64,000 bases of DNA from Rusavskia elegans. Lineage: Eukaryota; Ascomycota; Lecanoromycetes; Teloschistales; Teloschistaceae. The DNA lies in NCBI GenBank assembly GCA_011316305.1, contig SAUG01000004.1, forward strand, positions 62,001 to 126,000, given 5' to 3'. The notes under the pieces were generated by a model that worked only from the letters and a program-made list of their open reading frames with translations, did no database searches and was not told the DNA's origin. Each line of letters starts with the position of its first letter. Within the stretch, counting starts at the first letter, position 1. Below, in pieces: positions 11,680 to 23,740 of this stretch. A program made the position numbers and the translations under genes.

Positions 11680-11732
11680 TTCCTAATATATTTTATAAAA
11701 AAGATTCATTTAGACGTTTTCTAATTTAACTA

Positions 11733-12096
11733 CTATAGAAACTATATTATCTTTATCTACTGCCGATACTAGAAAAGCTACAGAAGTTCTACTATCGACG
11801 TTATTATATTAGAAATTCGATATATTTATAAAACGCCTAAATTAAACGTTTTTTTCTTTTTAGTTTCTATCGATAATAACAACGTTATATATTATTATAA
11901 ACGATTAAAATTTTTATATAATTATTAGAATATTTATATAATCGAACGGGTAAACTTTAGTTTAAACGGATTATATATCGGAGTAGATTAACTAGATATA
12001 ATTAAAGATTTATAACGATTTACTATTTTATACCGGGCTCGAAGTTTAATTATAGCTATTAACTTTTTAATTCTTTTTATCTATATTTAAAAAAGC
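11733..12096 (+). pseudogene. unassigned decayed reading frame
   Basis: One frame stays fairly open over about 120 codons with only TAA or TAG breaks. It includes stretches such as YIYKTPKLNVFFFLVSIDN and IIERVNFSLNGLYIGVD. This is the pattern of a RIP-damaged coding sequence. I cannot name the family, and no copy of it appears elsewhere in the window. It could be the tail of the Copia-B element or another element. Nothing further is recognisable from 12097 to 12380. Confidence 0.3.
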
Positions 12097-12513
12097 TAAT
12101 TAGCTTTTATTAATTCGAATTTAGAATTTTAAATCTTGGAATTTATATTTAAAAATTTTAGATAAAAATTTTAGAATATAAAAATTTAGTTATTATATTT
12201 AATTATATAGTTTTAGTTAAATTAAAAAATATTTATCTAACGTTAATCGTTTAACGGTAACTAGTTTATTTAAATTTAGTAGTTCTAGTATTAACTTTTT
12301 AATATTTTCTGATTTTCCAGTATATAGATTTTTAGATAATTCAATCAATATCTACTCTACCATTTTAATAATATAAACTTAACTTTAGTCTATACCAATT
12401 TGTATTACCAAAGACAACAATGTATATAAACTCAATAACTATCATTTTTGAAATAAAGAAATCTAATAACCTTTTTTCTGCGACTGCCGATATTGATTTT
12501 CCAAGTCAAGTTG

Positions 12514-12552
12514 CACGGGCCACGGTTCTGAAGTTCAGAACTGTGGCCCGTG
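12514..12552. repeat. near-perfect 39-nt palindrome (hairpin)
   Basis: The left arm CACGGGCCACGGTTCTGAA pairs with the right arm TTCAGAACTGTGGCCCGTG around one central G. All 19 pairs are complementary except one G-T pair (12524 with 12542). The arms are GC-rich in an AT-rich setting. It could be a joined inverted-repeat remnant of a MITE, or an RNA hairpin. Confidence 0.85.
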
Positions 12553-12839
12553 TACCTCCAAATCCAATTCCTTAAAGAAAATTAGATTCGAAAAGTGAGC
12601 AAGCATAGCTAGTATATCCTTTATTCGGTTTCGTATCTTTTCGATTGGAAATTGGAAAAAGATCTGGTGAAAATAGAAGCCTAAGATTTTTAGCCACATG
12701 TCCAGGCAAGATGGAATATTTATTTATTACCAAATTTAAAAAGACTTGGAATCCGGAATGTAAATACAAAATTCCCAAATAATAGTACGAACTTGTAATA
12801 GAACGGCCAAATTTTCCAGAACCTTTAAAATTCACCCTA

Positions 12840-13085
12840 TCAACAAAGTTGCATAAGCCTTTCATAGGATACCTTCAGTTCAGAGATGTTGATTCGTTGG
12901 AAAATGGTTAGACGGAGGCCTGTGCCGCCGGTTTCTCGATCAGAAATTGCATCTAACGCTTTCGGAATCGACAATGGACTATAGCTGATACGTGCGGGCA
13001 GCAACTGATAGCATCCTGGAAGAAATGGCGGAATCTTCAAACTATAATCAAATCTTGCGAGCTTTTGAATCTTGTTTCGATTCTA
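12840..13085 (-). pseudogene. possible gene fragment (terminal exon?) in the RIP-free island
   Basis: On the minus strand an open frame of about 80 codons reads from near 13085 to a TGA stop at about 12840. It contains KIPPFLPGCYQLLPARISY and SDRETGGTGLRLTIFQ, which look like ordinary protein sequence with balanced codon use. Just upstream on that strand is TTTCCTTATAG, which resembles a fungal 3' splice site, so this may be the last exon of a truncated gene. I do not recognise the product. Another frame (12572-12865, minus) overlaps its end and looks less protein-like. Confidence 0.4.
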
Positions 13086-13254
13086 TAAGGAAATAGATAT
13101 TGTTGAATCGGTCTATAGACTTCCTTCGTGACCAGATTTTCTAGCTTCCCATTCCATCCGTACAGAGATATAAACAGGCAGAGGCAGCAGTTATGATAAT
13201 TGATTGAAAAAAGAATCGAAATCTATAGAAAAGCTAAATTACAAAAAGAAATTA

Positions 13255-13715
13255 AACGCTAGATTCGATTAAAAATACGCTAAACCTCTTTAAAACTATT
13301 ACGTAGTTTTTTATTAGAAAAATAAATATAGATTTTTTATATCTATTATATATACTATATATAAATTTATATATTCTTTTAAAATCGTAATTTTATTGCC
13401 GATAAATATAATTCTATTAAATATTATCTACATCTTTTTTATCCTTTTTAATTTAAGCTTTTTAAACGGAAGATAGAAGTATTTCGGCGTTAGAGGCGGT
13501 AGTAATAGAATTCGAATTTAAAACTTCTTTTAAAAACTTATTTTAAAATTTTAAAAGTTTAATAAATTCTTTATAATATAATTTAGGAAGTGTATTCGTA
13601 AAACTATCTACTAGAATTACTGCGGAAACCAATCTTTCTATTCTAGATTTTCTACCGGAGCTAATAGTAATAAATATCTATATAATAAAACTTCGAGATA
13701 AACTACGAATTATCG
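13255..13715 (-). pseudogene. Copia pol C-terminal fragment, Copia-B-like
   Basis: Read on the minus strand, this keeps SFTNTLPKLYYKEFIKLL, matching the Asp-Gly-Leu-Thr-Lys-type signature near the end of Copia RNase H, and resembling SFTRALSKYKFIIF of Copia-B at about 11040. A Ser-rich, Asn-rich tail follows. It joins the RIP-free island on its left. It is decayed and truncated. Confidence 0.55.
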
Positions 13716-13719
13716 CTTT

Positions 13720-16700
13720 TAAAAATCTAAATAATCTATATATTATCTATTTTAATATACGACTAGTACTAGAATAGTATCCGAAAATAGAAATAAAATA
13801 AATTATTATTATAGTTTAAATAGATAATATAAATTCGAAAGTTATTAAATAATTTATTAAATACTTCGATATATATATATAAATCGAGCTTTCTAGAAAT
13901 ATAAAATGTAAAATTGAATTTTTAAAGACTACCTGAATCTAAAATAGCTATAAGTAATATTAAATAAAAATATAGAATATAGAAAATCGAATAAGATAAT
14001 TAATATATTAGATAATATAGATTTGGTAAAAATATATTCGAAAATATAATAGTAGTAAATAGCGGACGGAAATAAATAGTAGATAGCTAGTAGATAGAAT
14101 CCTAACTAGTCTATATCTATATACTAGTTTCGAAAAGCTTTATATTAAACTCTAATAGATTACTAAATAGTTAAAATATATTTTACCGATATTAAAAATC
14201 GTTAATATATTAAATCTAGTATAGAATTTAATAAAATATAGATTCAAAATATTCTTTTAATATTTTACTACTAAAATAGAAAAACGAATCAAGGTATAAA
14301 TAACTATATATAGATTTTAATCGAATATACTATCGAAAAGTATATAAAAGATATATTAATTTAAAAATAATATAAATATTATATAAATAGATCTATAGAA
14401 TCCAAAGTTATTTAAAAACTAAACTATTTTTTATAATATATATTATCTATTATAAAAATGATATTTATAGATATATAGTAATCGGTATTATCTCGAAATT
14501 AATTATATTCCGTAGAAAATTTTTATTAAAGAAATTTTTATTTTGATAAATTATTACTATTATTAATTAAAATTTAAAACGTTTTTAAATCTTCGAGTTT
14601 GAATATTATATAGAAAGCTTTAAATTTATTTTTACCTAGAATTTTAGTAAATCTATCAGCTATTATTTCTTCCGTCGGAATATATTGAAAGTCGATAGTT
14701 TTATTAGTAACTTTCTTTTATAGAAATTGAATATAGATATTAATATATTTATTATAACTATAGAACTAAAAGTATTTAGTAGAAATAATAGCGTTCTAGT
14801 TATCGCTATAAAGTATTACTATATCTAGACTAGTATTTAAAATCTATTTATTAATTAATAACTAATTTAAAATTAAATATAACTAAATGGCTATTTTAAT
14901 AGCTCTAGTTTTTCTATCTAATTCTAGTTCGGTAGTTGATATAGCTATAGTAATTTACAGTTTAGATAACTAGCTAATAGCGCCGGATTTAAAATCGAAA
15001 ATATATTTAAAAATAGAACGATAGATTTTATAGTTATCTATTTAATCGGCGTCGGTATATTTCTAAAACTTTTATAGATCGCTTCTATAAATAAAAGTAA
15101 GGTAAACCGTTTTATATAGGTATTTAAAAATTCCAATAACAGCGTTCTAGTAATAGTTTATAGAATTAGACGAATAATAGCTAATAATAGAAACGGCGAA
15201 AGTAATATTAAAATAGATTTAAAAAATAGTATATATTGAAAAGCCGATAGTATTCTAATATTTATATTTTATTAATAGAAAGTAAACTTAATTAATAAAA
15301 CCGGTTTTTAAATAAAAGCCGGAATCTATAAAAATAGATTTATTATTATTATAGATAGCGAAGCTATAATTCTTTAGAATGGATTTAATATAAATAGTTT
15401 AGATTAATTAAATAGTTTAGTTTAATTAAATAGTACGGAGTTTCCGGTTTCTAATAATTTTTATATCGAGATAGAAATTGATAGGGCTTAAATCTAATAT
15501 TTAAAAATATGTATTTAGATATTATTTTATATTATTAAAGTTCTAACGACTAGCGCTATATAGAAAGATATTATTGATATAGATATCGATAATAATTATA
15601 CTATTATAAAAAAAACTATAATCAGATTCTAAAAATTGAAAGCTAATAATAGCGAAAAATTTAGTAAAATAGTAATACTAGACCCGAAGTAATTATTTAA
15701 AATTATAAAGGATTTACCGGAATTCATATATTATATTAAAATCGCCGAAACTAGTAGAATATTATATATAGATAATTTTATCTATATAACTATAGAAGAA
15801 GGCGATTTTAATATCTATTTAATCGATTTCTAGATTATAGACGATAGTTATAGCGAAGTTAGCTTTATATAATATTAGTCTGATAATAGAAATAAAAATT
15901 TTATTAAAATCGATACCGGCTTTTTATTCGAAACTAAAAACGATTTAATAAATTTTAAAATACGTAATTTTACTATTAGCGTTTTTTTTATCTTATATAT
16001 CTATATATTCTCAAGCAATTATTCTATTAAAAACAGTAGTACTCTAGTATATAAAATATAGATATTATTTAATAGTAGTGATACTAGTTCTTTTTCTATA
16101 GCTCTATATTATTTATCGGTATAAAATATTTTAATAGCTTTTTTATATAATTAGAGTTCGAAGAAATCTAATATAGTACCTTTATTTATAGTATTAATAA
16201 ATATATAGATATTTATAATGAAATCTAGTAAAAAATGATCGTTATTTTTTAATACCTGGAACTCGAGGTAATTATATAGAATTTTAATCGAGAATTAAAT
16301 AGTATAATTAATCTATAGACGAGATATAATAATCTAAAGACGGGATAGTAATTTATCGGAATTAGAATCGGAATTATTAGCTTTAGTAATATAAAGACCA
16401 GTAGGCAAGATAGCCGGCGATAGAATTTAACTACGGGTAAAAGAAATTCGGTAAAATACTAGAATTTAGCGAAAAAATACTATTAGTTTAGATATTAATA
16501 GAAGATTACTAGATTATAACTATAACTTTCTAGAATTAGACTTTCTATTAATACGCTGCCGTTTCTACAGGAGTTATTATTTAAATTCGCTTTCTAATTT
16601 CTCTAACTCCTATAGATCTAATAAATCTAGATTTTAATTAATTTCTTTAATTACTACGGAAAAAGTACGAACGATTTTATTTTAAATATTTAATAGTTTA

Positions 16701-17041
16701 TAGATAATATCGCTAAAATAACCGACGAAAATATATTTTTAACTCTAATTATAGAATTTCGGAATTTTTTAACTATATATTGAATACGTTATAGAATCTA
16801 AAATATAAATCAGATTTAAATCTAAAGATTTACTATAATCTTTTTTATATAGAATTATATCTAGTTTACTATTAGATAACCGGAAATATAGAAAATTAGC
16901 AGTTTTAATAAATAGTAGCTAATATTTTTTACTAAAGCCGTTATAAACTAATATAGAATAGGCTTTATATATTAATATTTATCTATAATATTTAAAAATA
17001 CTATTCTATTATAGATTATTAGATATAGTAGGTTTCTACTA
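13720..17041 (-). pseudogene. Copia-A fragment: post-pol region, RNase H, RT and part of integrase
   Basis: The reverse complement of 13720-14560 aligns with the long region after pol in the copies at 58340-59780 and 49540-50215. From 14560 rightward come the pol C-terminus (the frame around KNKFKAFYI), RNase H, reverse transcriptase (around 15470-15950) and part of the integrase to 17041. The reverse transcriptase box at about 15573-15584 reads YINN, with both catalytic Asp changed to Asn. A TA-flanked element cuts the integrase at 17042, and the 5' half of this copy does not reappear to the right. No LTR is visible at the left end. Confidence 0.8.
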
Positions 17042-17768
17042 CTTTAGATAACGCCTCTAATATTTAAACAACTTGTTAATATTCTATTGGAATCAAGTTA
17101 AAAAGGGTCGAGTATAAATAATACGAATATACCGTAATTAATTATATCAGTTTTAAAAAATTTACTATTTTTTTAAAATAGACTGTTCGTATTATATTTT
17201 TTATTACCGTAAAATATAAAAATCGATCTATCGGTTTATAGATTGTCCTTTCGAGATCCAAATCCGATAGATCGATTTATTTTATCTAGGCTATTTAAAT
17301 CCCCAGATTAGTTTAAAAAATTAAAAACCGAGGGATTCGAATCTCGAATCTATCGAATTATTCTAATCGGGATTAGTTTTTAGAGAGATAGAATATTATA
17401 TATTATTCTATCTTCTAAATAAAAAAGACTTATATATTTTATATCTAATAAAATCTATATCTACTAGAATTCTAAATAGTTTTCAATATTATTTAAATAT
17501 CGTCTTAATATCGTTTTAATATTAAATTAATCTAAGGTTTTTACGAACTAGCTACTAACTGTAAATTAACTGGATATTTAAATTTACAGATTATGAAAAT
17601 TTAATTTGGAGTTTTAGTAAATATACTATTAATTAACTTTTTTTAAAACAGCTAGTAGTATCAAACTAGCTGTTTTTATAAATATTTAATTTTTTAAAAT
17701 TCGATATCTACTAACAGTTTTAAGTAACTAAACTGTTAGCAAGTTGTCTATTTTATCTACTATATAAC
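17042..17768 (+). mobile_element. TA-flanked TIR element (subfamily 1), truncated by a hAT-like insertion
   Basis: After TA at 17040-17041 it begins CTTTAGATAACGCCTC, matching the complement of the right end of the copy at 58567-59363. It contains an internal inverted repeat (AAATCGATCTATCGG with CCGATAGATCGATTT around 17218-17280) and a GGATTCGAATCTCG stretch at about 17333. A hAT-like element starts at 17769 and removes the right end. No transposase is visible. TA duplication and short TIRs suggest Tc1/mariner-type mobility. Confidence 0.68.
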
Positions 17769-18900
17769 TAGACTGGCTACTTCGGTACGGGTTTCCGTCG
17801 GTATTATAGAAACCCGACCCGAGTTTTAGCGAGTTAGTTCGATCTAACCCGTTAAACGGTTCAGGTCGGTTCCTAATATTGGAACCGAAAGTCGGGTTGG
17901 ATTATAAAATAAAAACTAATAGAAATTCGATTGGATCTAATTTATAATTATATTAGATAATCGAAAATAAAAGTAATTATAGGTAATATAAAATAGTAAT
18001 ATATTCTATTTAATACTAGATTATATACTAGTATTCTATAAATAGTATTATATTTCTTTAAATAATTCTATAGATATATATCTTTCCTCTAGAACTTTAA
18101 ATCTTTTGAAGTTTATTATTAACTAGCTATTATTATATCTCCGGCTATATTTTTAGTTTTTTTATTAACCCTTTAATAAACTAGACGTTTTTCTATTAAA
18201 TAGTAATATATTAAATATAGATTACGGCTAGTTAATAATCTATAAAAAATCAATATAGTCGGATATATATAGTAATATAGTAAAATAATATATTTATTTA
18301 ATTAGAAAGTAATTATATATCCTTCTATTATATTCTATAGAACTATTATCGCTACGTTTTTTATTCTATTAATTCCTTTATTTATATATATAGTAGTAAT
18401 ATCTGTAAAGATTTTATAATATAGTCTAGCGAAAAGTATTTAAGAAATAAGAAATTTAAAGTTCTTTTAATATCTATAAATTTCTTAAAAAGCGACGATT
18501 CTAGATTTCTATTTATATTTTTTTAATAGATTATTAGCTAAACTATTTGAAATATTTTATTTTAGAATATTACCGATATTATAGTATTATAAGATTTTTT
18601 TTAATTTTTATTTTATTTTTCCCGATTCTATTTCCTCGAATCTTCGCTATATTTTTATAGGACGGAATTAATTCCTTATCTAGAATAATTTTAGTATTAA
18701 TATATAATTAATAATATTATTTTAATATATAATTTCTATTAAGATTCGTACGTATAATATATTATACTATAATTAATAAAAAAAATTAAAGACTAATAAT
18801 AGAATAGAATATAATATAGTAAAGTATAAAGTATATTAATATTTTATTATAATAGTTGATTATTAAAAAATCGAAAATTAGAAATAAAATAAGATTATTT
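17769..18900 (+). mobile_element. hAT-like element copy, left end intact
   Basis: It starts TAGACTGGCTACTTCGG, followed by TCGG and CCCGA-rich subterminal sequence to about 17900, then a body that aligns with 48660-49400 and, reversed, with 5565-6090. The copy is inserted in the TA-flanked element. The right terminus is not found: similarity to the 48448 copy fades after about 18700, so the end given is approximate. I see no recognisable transposase domain. Confidence 0.65.
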
Positions 18901-20060
18901 AGATAATCGTCGGCTATATTCCGGCTAGAAGATTAAGATTTTAAATAAATCTATATATTTCTATAAACTTCTAGCCTATTCTATTACTATAATATACAGA
19001 GTCTTTAGATAATTCTATAACTACTAATTATATTATTCTACTATATTATCCAATATACTATCTACTATATCTAAGTTAAAACTACTATCTATAAAATCTA
19101 AATTAGTTATAAACTATAAATATAATAAAAAATAGTCCGATACCGAATTAAAATTCTAAAAAAATAGATTATAGACTATATCATAGTATATAAATACCTT
19201 ATAAAATTTAAAAGAATAAATTTCTAGAGAAATATAGATATAAAGATAAGAGCTATATTAGAATAAAATATTAGAAATTAAAAAATAAACGATAGAGTCG
19301 AGAAAGAAATCTAAAATAATATAGTAAAATAATATATATTATACTAAGTACCAATCTATATATAATTCTATATAAAAAGAATCTATATACTAAAGCTTTT
19401 ATAGAAAATATAGAAATAGTAATAACTATCGAATAAATAAATTAGAAATAGAGTAAAGTAATAGATTAGAATAATATATTAAATATAAATAGAGCTATCT
19501 AGTATAGAGAAATTTATTTCTAATATTTTTTCTAATCTAATATCGCTATTAACGGTTTTAATAGAATAATTTTAACGAAATATATAGCTTTAATTATTAA
19601 TTTTATCTAATAATAAATAATCTATTATACCGGCCTCTAAAAACTTTAGTCCGCTAGAATTCTAGATCCTCTAAAAAAATAGACAGCGTTTATTAAGGAA
19701 TTTAGTTATAGCGGGAATACAACTAATAAATATATTAAGTCTTTCTATAAAAATAAAGATAAAAATAGCGATAATATTATTAAAATTAACGAAAAGGATA
19801 AAATAGTAAGGAAATACTCTACTAAACTAGATAATATTATATCCGAATTTAATAAAAGTTGAGCTAGAAATATTAACTTTAATTAGAACGAAGATAAAGA
19901 TAAAAATAAAGATATAGAAAAGGGGGGGAATATAAAAAAAAAGGCGGAAGTAAAAGCGGAAGCTAAAAATAATTAAAATATAAAAGAAATTATTAAACTA
20001 TTTAACTAATTATCTATATCTAGAAGTAGTAGACCTAAATAAATATATTATTTTAATATA
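18900..20060 (+). pseudogene. unassigned decayed coding-like region
   Basis: Two plus-strand frames look like damaged coding sequence with breaks only at TAA, TAG or rare TGA. One, around 19080-19640, is rich in Asn, Ile, Tyr and Lys. A second, around 19650-20000, contains KSFYKNKDKN and a Lys/Glu/Asp-rich tail (IEKGGNIKKKAEVKAEAK). No copy exists elsewhere in the window, and I do not recognise a domain. It could be the coding part of the adjacent hAT-like element, or a captured gene. Confidence 0.35.
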
Positions 20061-21363
20061 TTACTATATTATTAATAAAATAATATTTTTTTTATTTCAA
20101 TAAAGGTTTTTTTTTTAAATTTATAGATTAAAAATATCATATTTATATATTTTAATCATTTAATTAATTTAAATTTATTTTATATTTTTAAAAATAACTA
20201 TATAGATAATATCATTAATATAGAGTAGATCTGGTATTTACGTAGTAGTTTTAGTATTAAAATTTTAAAAATAGAAAATGAAATATAAATATTTTGAATT
20301 TAAATATTTTTATTATTAATAATTTAATTTTCTATTTAATTAAAAGTTAATTATCTTTTATATAGTTATTTTTAATCTAACTTCTAGCTAGATATTAGTA
20401 TATTACTATATAGAATATTAAAAGATATTTCGATATAATTAAATTAAGTTTTAAAATTTAATTTAAAGTTATTATAAAAATATTCTATATAAATCTAGAA
20501 GAAGAAAGAGGTTATAATTATTAAATATAAATCTATTAAAATTATTTTAGAAGAGATTTTGATATAGTTTAATAATCTATAAATTATAACTAAATAAAGT
20601 TTATTAATATTTAAGCTATCTATTTATAACTTGATTTTTTTTATTTTTTTAATCTTTTTCTATTTATTAAAGTCTAAATTAATAAAGATAAACTAGTAAC
20701 AAGTTTATTAATCTATAATAAATCTAAATTAAATATATTCATATTATATTAGCTATTTTAATAATAATAGATTCTAGATATATAATTTAATTTACTAGAA
20801 CTAAATAAAAAAAATCAGAAAATTATATAAAATTAGTCTTTTTAGATTTATTAAAATAATATAAATAAATATAATTATTAGTTATATCTATAATTTTTAG
20901 TAATAGCTTTATAGCTCTATTATAAAGTAAAGAAAATTAAAATAAAATTATAAATTACTAATATTTATTTTAAAACAAAATTTTAAATACTAATAATTTT
21001 ATTAAACAATTTTATTTAAATTTTAATATAAAATTCTTTATTTTCAATTTATTTAATGAATTAATATCTATATTATCTAATAAAAGTTATTTCTAAATTA
21101 TTTTTAGTTTTATATTAGTCTTTTATTCTAGGAAAACGTTTTAAAAAAGGTTTCTAAATTTATAAATATTTTACTTTATTTTCTTTTATAAATAATTAAA
21201 AAGAAAATAAAGATCACTTTTAGCTAAAATCTGGAGAGTATTTAATATATAAATAGACGAAATAGTTTTAATATTAGGAAAAGATATTTATTTTCGAAAC
21301 TAAAAGTATTTAGATTAATCTATTTAAAATATTTTTAATTCCTTTTTAAATAGATCTTGTTTT
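20061..21363. other. AT-rich decayed DNA, no feature recognised
   Basis: This is very AT-rich sequence with homopolymer runs of A and T and frequent stops in every frame. It does not align with any repeat family in the window, and I find no RNA gene or structured element. Confidence 0.5.
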
Positions 21364-21539
21364 TGTTGGAAGTACGTGTTACGTACAACAGCTATACCAA
21401 GGTGCCAAAGGCGCTAGTACCAATCAAGCCTAGTAGATCTAGGCGCTAAAGCCCTGCCACCTCCTTTTTATATATTTAGTTTAGGCGAAAGCCTACTTTA
21501 GTAAATTAAGCTTAATATTCTATATATATAATTTTAATA
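21364..21539 (+). repeat. Copia-A 5' LTR (176 bp)
   Basis: It begins TGTTGGAAGTACGTG and ends TTTTAATA, the RIP form of the TTTCAACA end kept at 60159-60166. Related LTRs lie at 41263, 43973, 51458 and 59991. This is the best-preserved start. At 176 bp it is very short for a Copia LTR. Confidence 0.9.
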
Positions 21540-21553
21540 GATTATAAATCCGG
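21540..21553 (+). promoter_or_regulatory. putative primer-binding site of Copia-A
   Basis: GATTATAAATCCGG directly follows the LTR. With RIP-type changes undone, this would match the complement of the initiator-Met tRNA anticodon arm, the primer used by several Copia elements through a half-tRNA. The same position is occupied by GATTATAAATC at 41443 and GATTATCAATTCG at 51627. Confidence 0.55.
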
Positions 21554-21719
21554 AAGCTCTAGCCGAGTTAGTTTATAATAGTTATTATTATTATTCGCGA
21601 GTTTTAATATTTTTATATTTAAATTCTTTATATTTTTATTAAATCGTTTTTTCTATCTACCTTTTAATAGATCCGATATATATTATTAAACCGTATAAAA
21701 TATCTAATATAGCGATCGA

Positions 21720-23740
21720 TGAAGTCTAATATTATAGTACTACCTATAAGTATCCCGGTAACTACCGAAATTATTAATAGCTAAATAGACCTTTTTCGTT
21801 TTACTTTATAACCCCTTCTAGCTATTTAAACTATTAACATTCTTATTTTCGGATAGAACTATTAAGTCGCTAATTTATTACGTATAGATATTTTACTATA
21901 GTAATATTATACTAGGTATAGTAATTAGACCTTTAAAATTAGATTTCTATAATTATTAGTTTTATATCCTACTATCTAGCTAATACTAGTTATCGGCATA
22001 TATCCTATAATAATCTAGATAGTTAAGTTTGTACCAGCTATTATAAATAAATAAAGGAAGCGACTATCTAGCTAATTTAATATAGGCTAGAATTTCTATA
22101 AAATAGAGAGCTAGAAGACTATATTTCTAGCTATTATATCTTTTCCAACTTCCGGACAGTCTAAACGAGCCCCTACTATTTTTAAACTAACTATCTCGCC
22201 TCTAGAACTAGAACTATTAAGCCTAGCCTTCGGCTTTACTAGCTATATCGTCTAGTCCTAAATAGTATAAAAACCTAAAGTTTTCTATTTATTATTAAAG
22301 ACTATTATTATATCGTTTTAATTTTCGAAGCTTAACCTAATCTATTCTAAACCTTATATCTACCTTTATATTATTATTATTAAAGCCTTATACTAATTTT
22401 TATAACTTTAAAAGTCTTAAATAATATTTTTATAGAGACTATCTAATAATTTCCGGGTAAGCTAAACTATTTATAATTTCTAATTTTCTATCGAAGACTA
22501 TAGACTTCTATATAATTAATAGTAAATCAATTTTACTATTTAAAACTATCTATACCTAGATTCTAATTACTATTTATTAAAATTACTTTTTATTATATCC
22601 GAAAATAACCCGGATTTTTTTATAACTTTTAGTTTCTTTTCGATATTTCTAAACCTAAGTAATTTATTTAGCTTTAAAATTATTATATCTCCCGGATACT
22701 CGTTTCTAGGCTTTTTTTTAGATTTTTCTTTCTATAATATTACTACTCGCGGTATTCTATAGTCTAGTATTAAATTTAGTAATATATCTACACCTATAAT
22801 ATTAAATATAAATAATACTAAATTAGAAGATTCTAGCTACCCTATTAATATCGTTCCGAAATTTAAAACCTATTCGGATTATAAAAATAAAAAAAAACTA
22901 TTATAGTTTATTTCGTTTTTAATAACTTCCGAACTATTATTAAAGGTTTTTTACTTCCGGTTCTTTTTAATTATAAAAAAGAACGGATAGAATATACCTA
23001 TATAGTAATTAAAACGATCTATAGTATTAATACTAAAAATTTTATTAAAAATAATATATTAGATATTAAAAAGATATTAGATAATTTCTAGATTCGACGC
23101 CTAGCTAGATATCCTCTATTATAATAATTATTTCGAAAGCGTAGAAGCTTATATAGCTAAATTTTATAAATTTATTAAAAAAATTTAGCTATAGATATTA
23201 TTATTTTAGAAACTTTTTTATTTTAAAATTTCTTTAGAGCTTTAGGGCCGCTTTTAGCTACTTTTAAATTTTATTTAACTAAAGTAATATTATTATTAGT
23301 AATAAAAATAAATAAAAATAGAAAGTAGTTATTCTAGATGAAACTATTAGTACTATTATTAGTAAAAAATATTACTAATATAATAATAGCGAATCTACTA
23401 CTACTAGAATTAAAATCTTTCTATCTATAAATAACCCGAATAAACGAGTTATTAAAGTCGACTACTACTTCTCCTATAACCGAAATAGCTATATAAAAGA
23501 TATCTACTATAGTTTATATTCTAAATTAAAAAAGGGTTAGATAGTAAAAAAGTAAAAAAATAGTAGTAGTAAACGCTAGAAGAATAATAAAAATAAAAAT
23601 AAAAATAATAAAAAAAAAATAGTAAAAATAGTAAAAATAATAAAGATAATAAATCTAAAAATAATAAATCTAGAAATAAATCTACCGAATTTTAAAAATA
23701 ATTAAAATTTATTATAGTAGTACCGGTCTCTATTAACTTT
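21720..23740 (+). pseudogene. Copia-A gag remnant with decayed zinc knuckle
   Basis: Gag is the particle protein. The N-terminal half is only legible by comparison with other copies. At 23466-23507 the frame reads YFSYNRNSYIKDIY, with Tyr at all four positions of a CX2CX4HX4C knuckle. A Lys/Asn/Ser-rich tail follows (about 23530-23700). Homologous gag stretches occur at 41450-44560, 50466-51457 and 51627-54800, and on the minus strand at 38600-41262. Stops are TAA or TAG only, which fits RIP. Confidence 0.75.

Larger units (their letters stand above)
12380..13210. other. RIP-free island of about 830 bp between decayed transposons
   Basis: Base composition changes abruptly. CpA and TpG dinucleotides are common here (for example GCACGGGCCACGG, GCAAGCATAGC, CAGGCAGAGGCAGCAG) but nearly absent on both sides. 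GC content is visibly higher. The stretch contains a 39-nt hairpin and a possible gene fragment, and nothing like it recurs in the window. Its freedom from RIP suggests it was single-copy or too short to be detected as a repeat. The borders are approximate. Confidence 0.72.

Noticed and set aside
12572..12865. Minus-strand ORF of 97 codons in the RIP-free island
   Set aside because: Its composition (many Phe, Leu, Ser, Tyr) and overlap with the more protein-like frame at 12840-13085 make it more likely untranslated or intronic. Not excluded.
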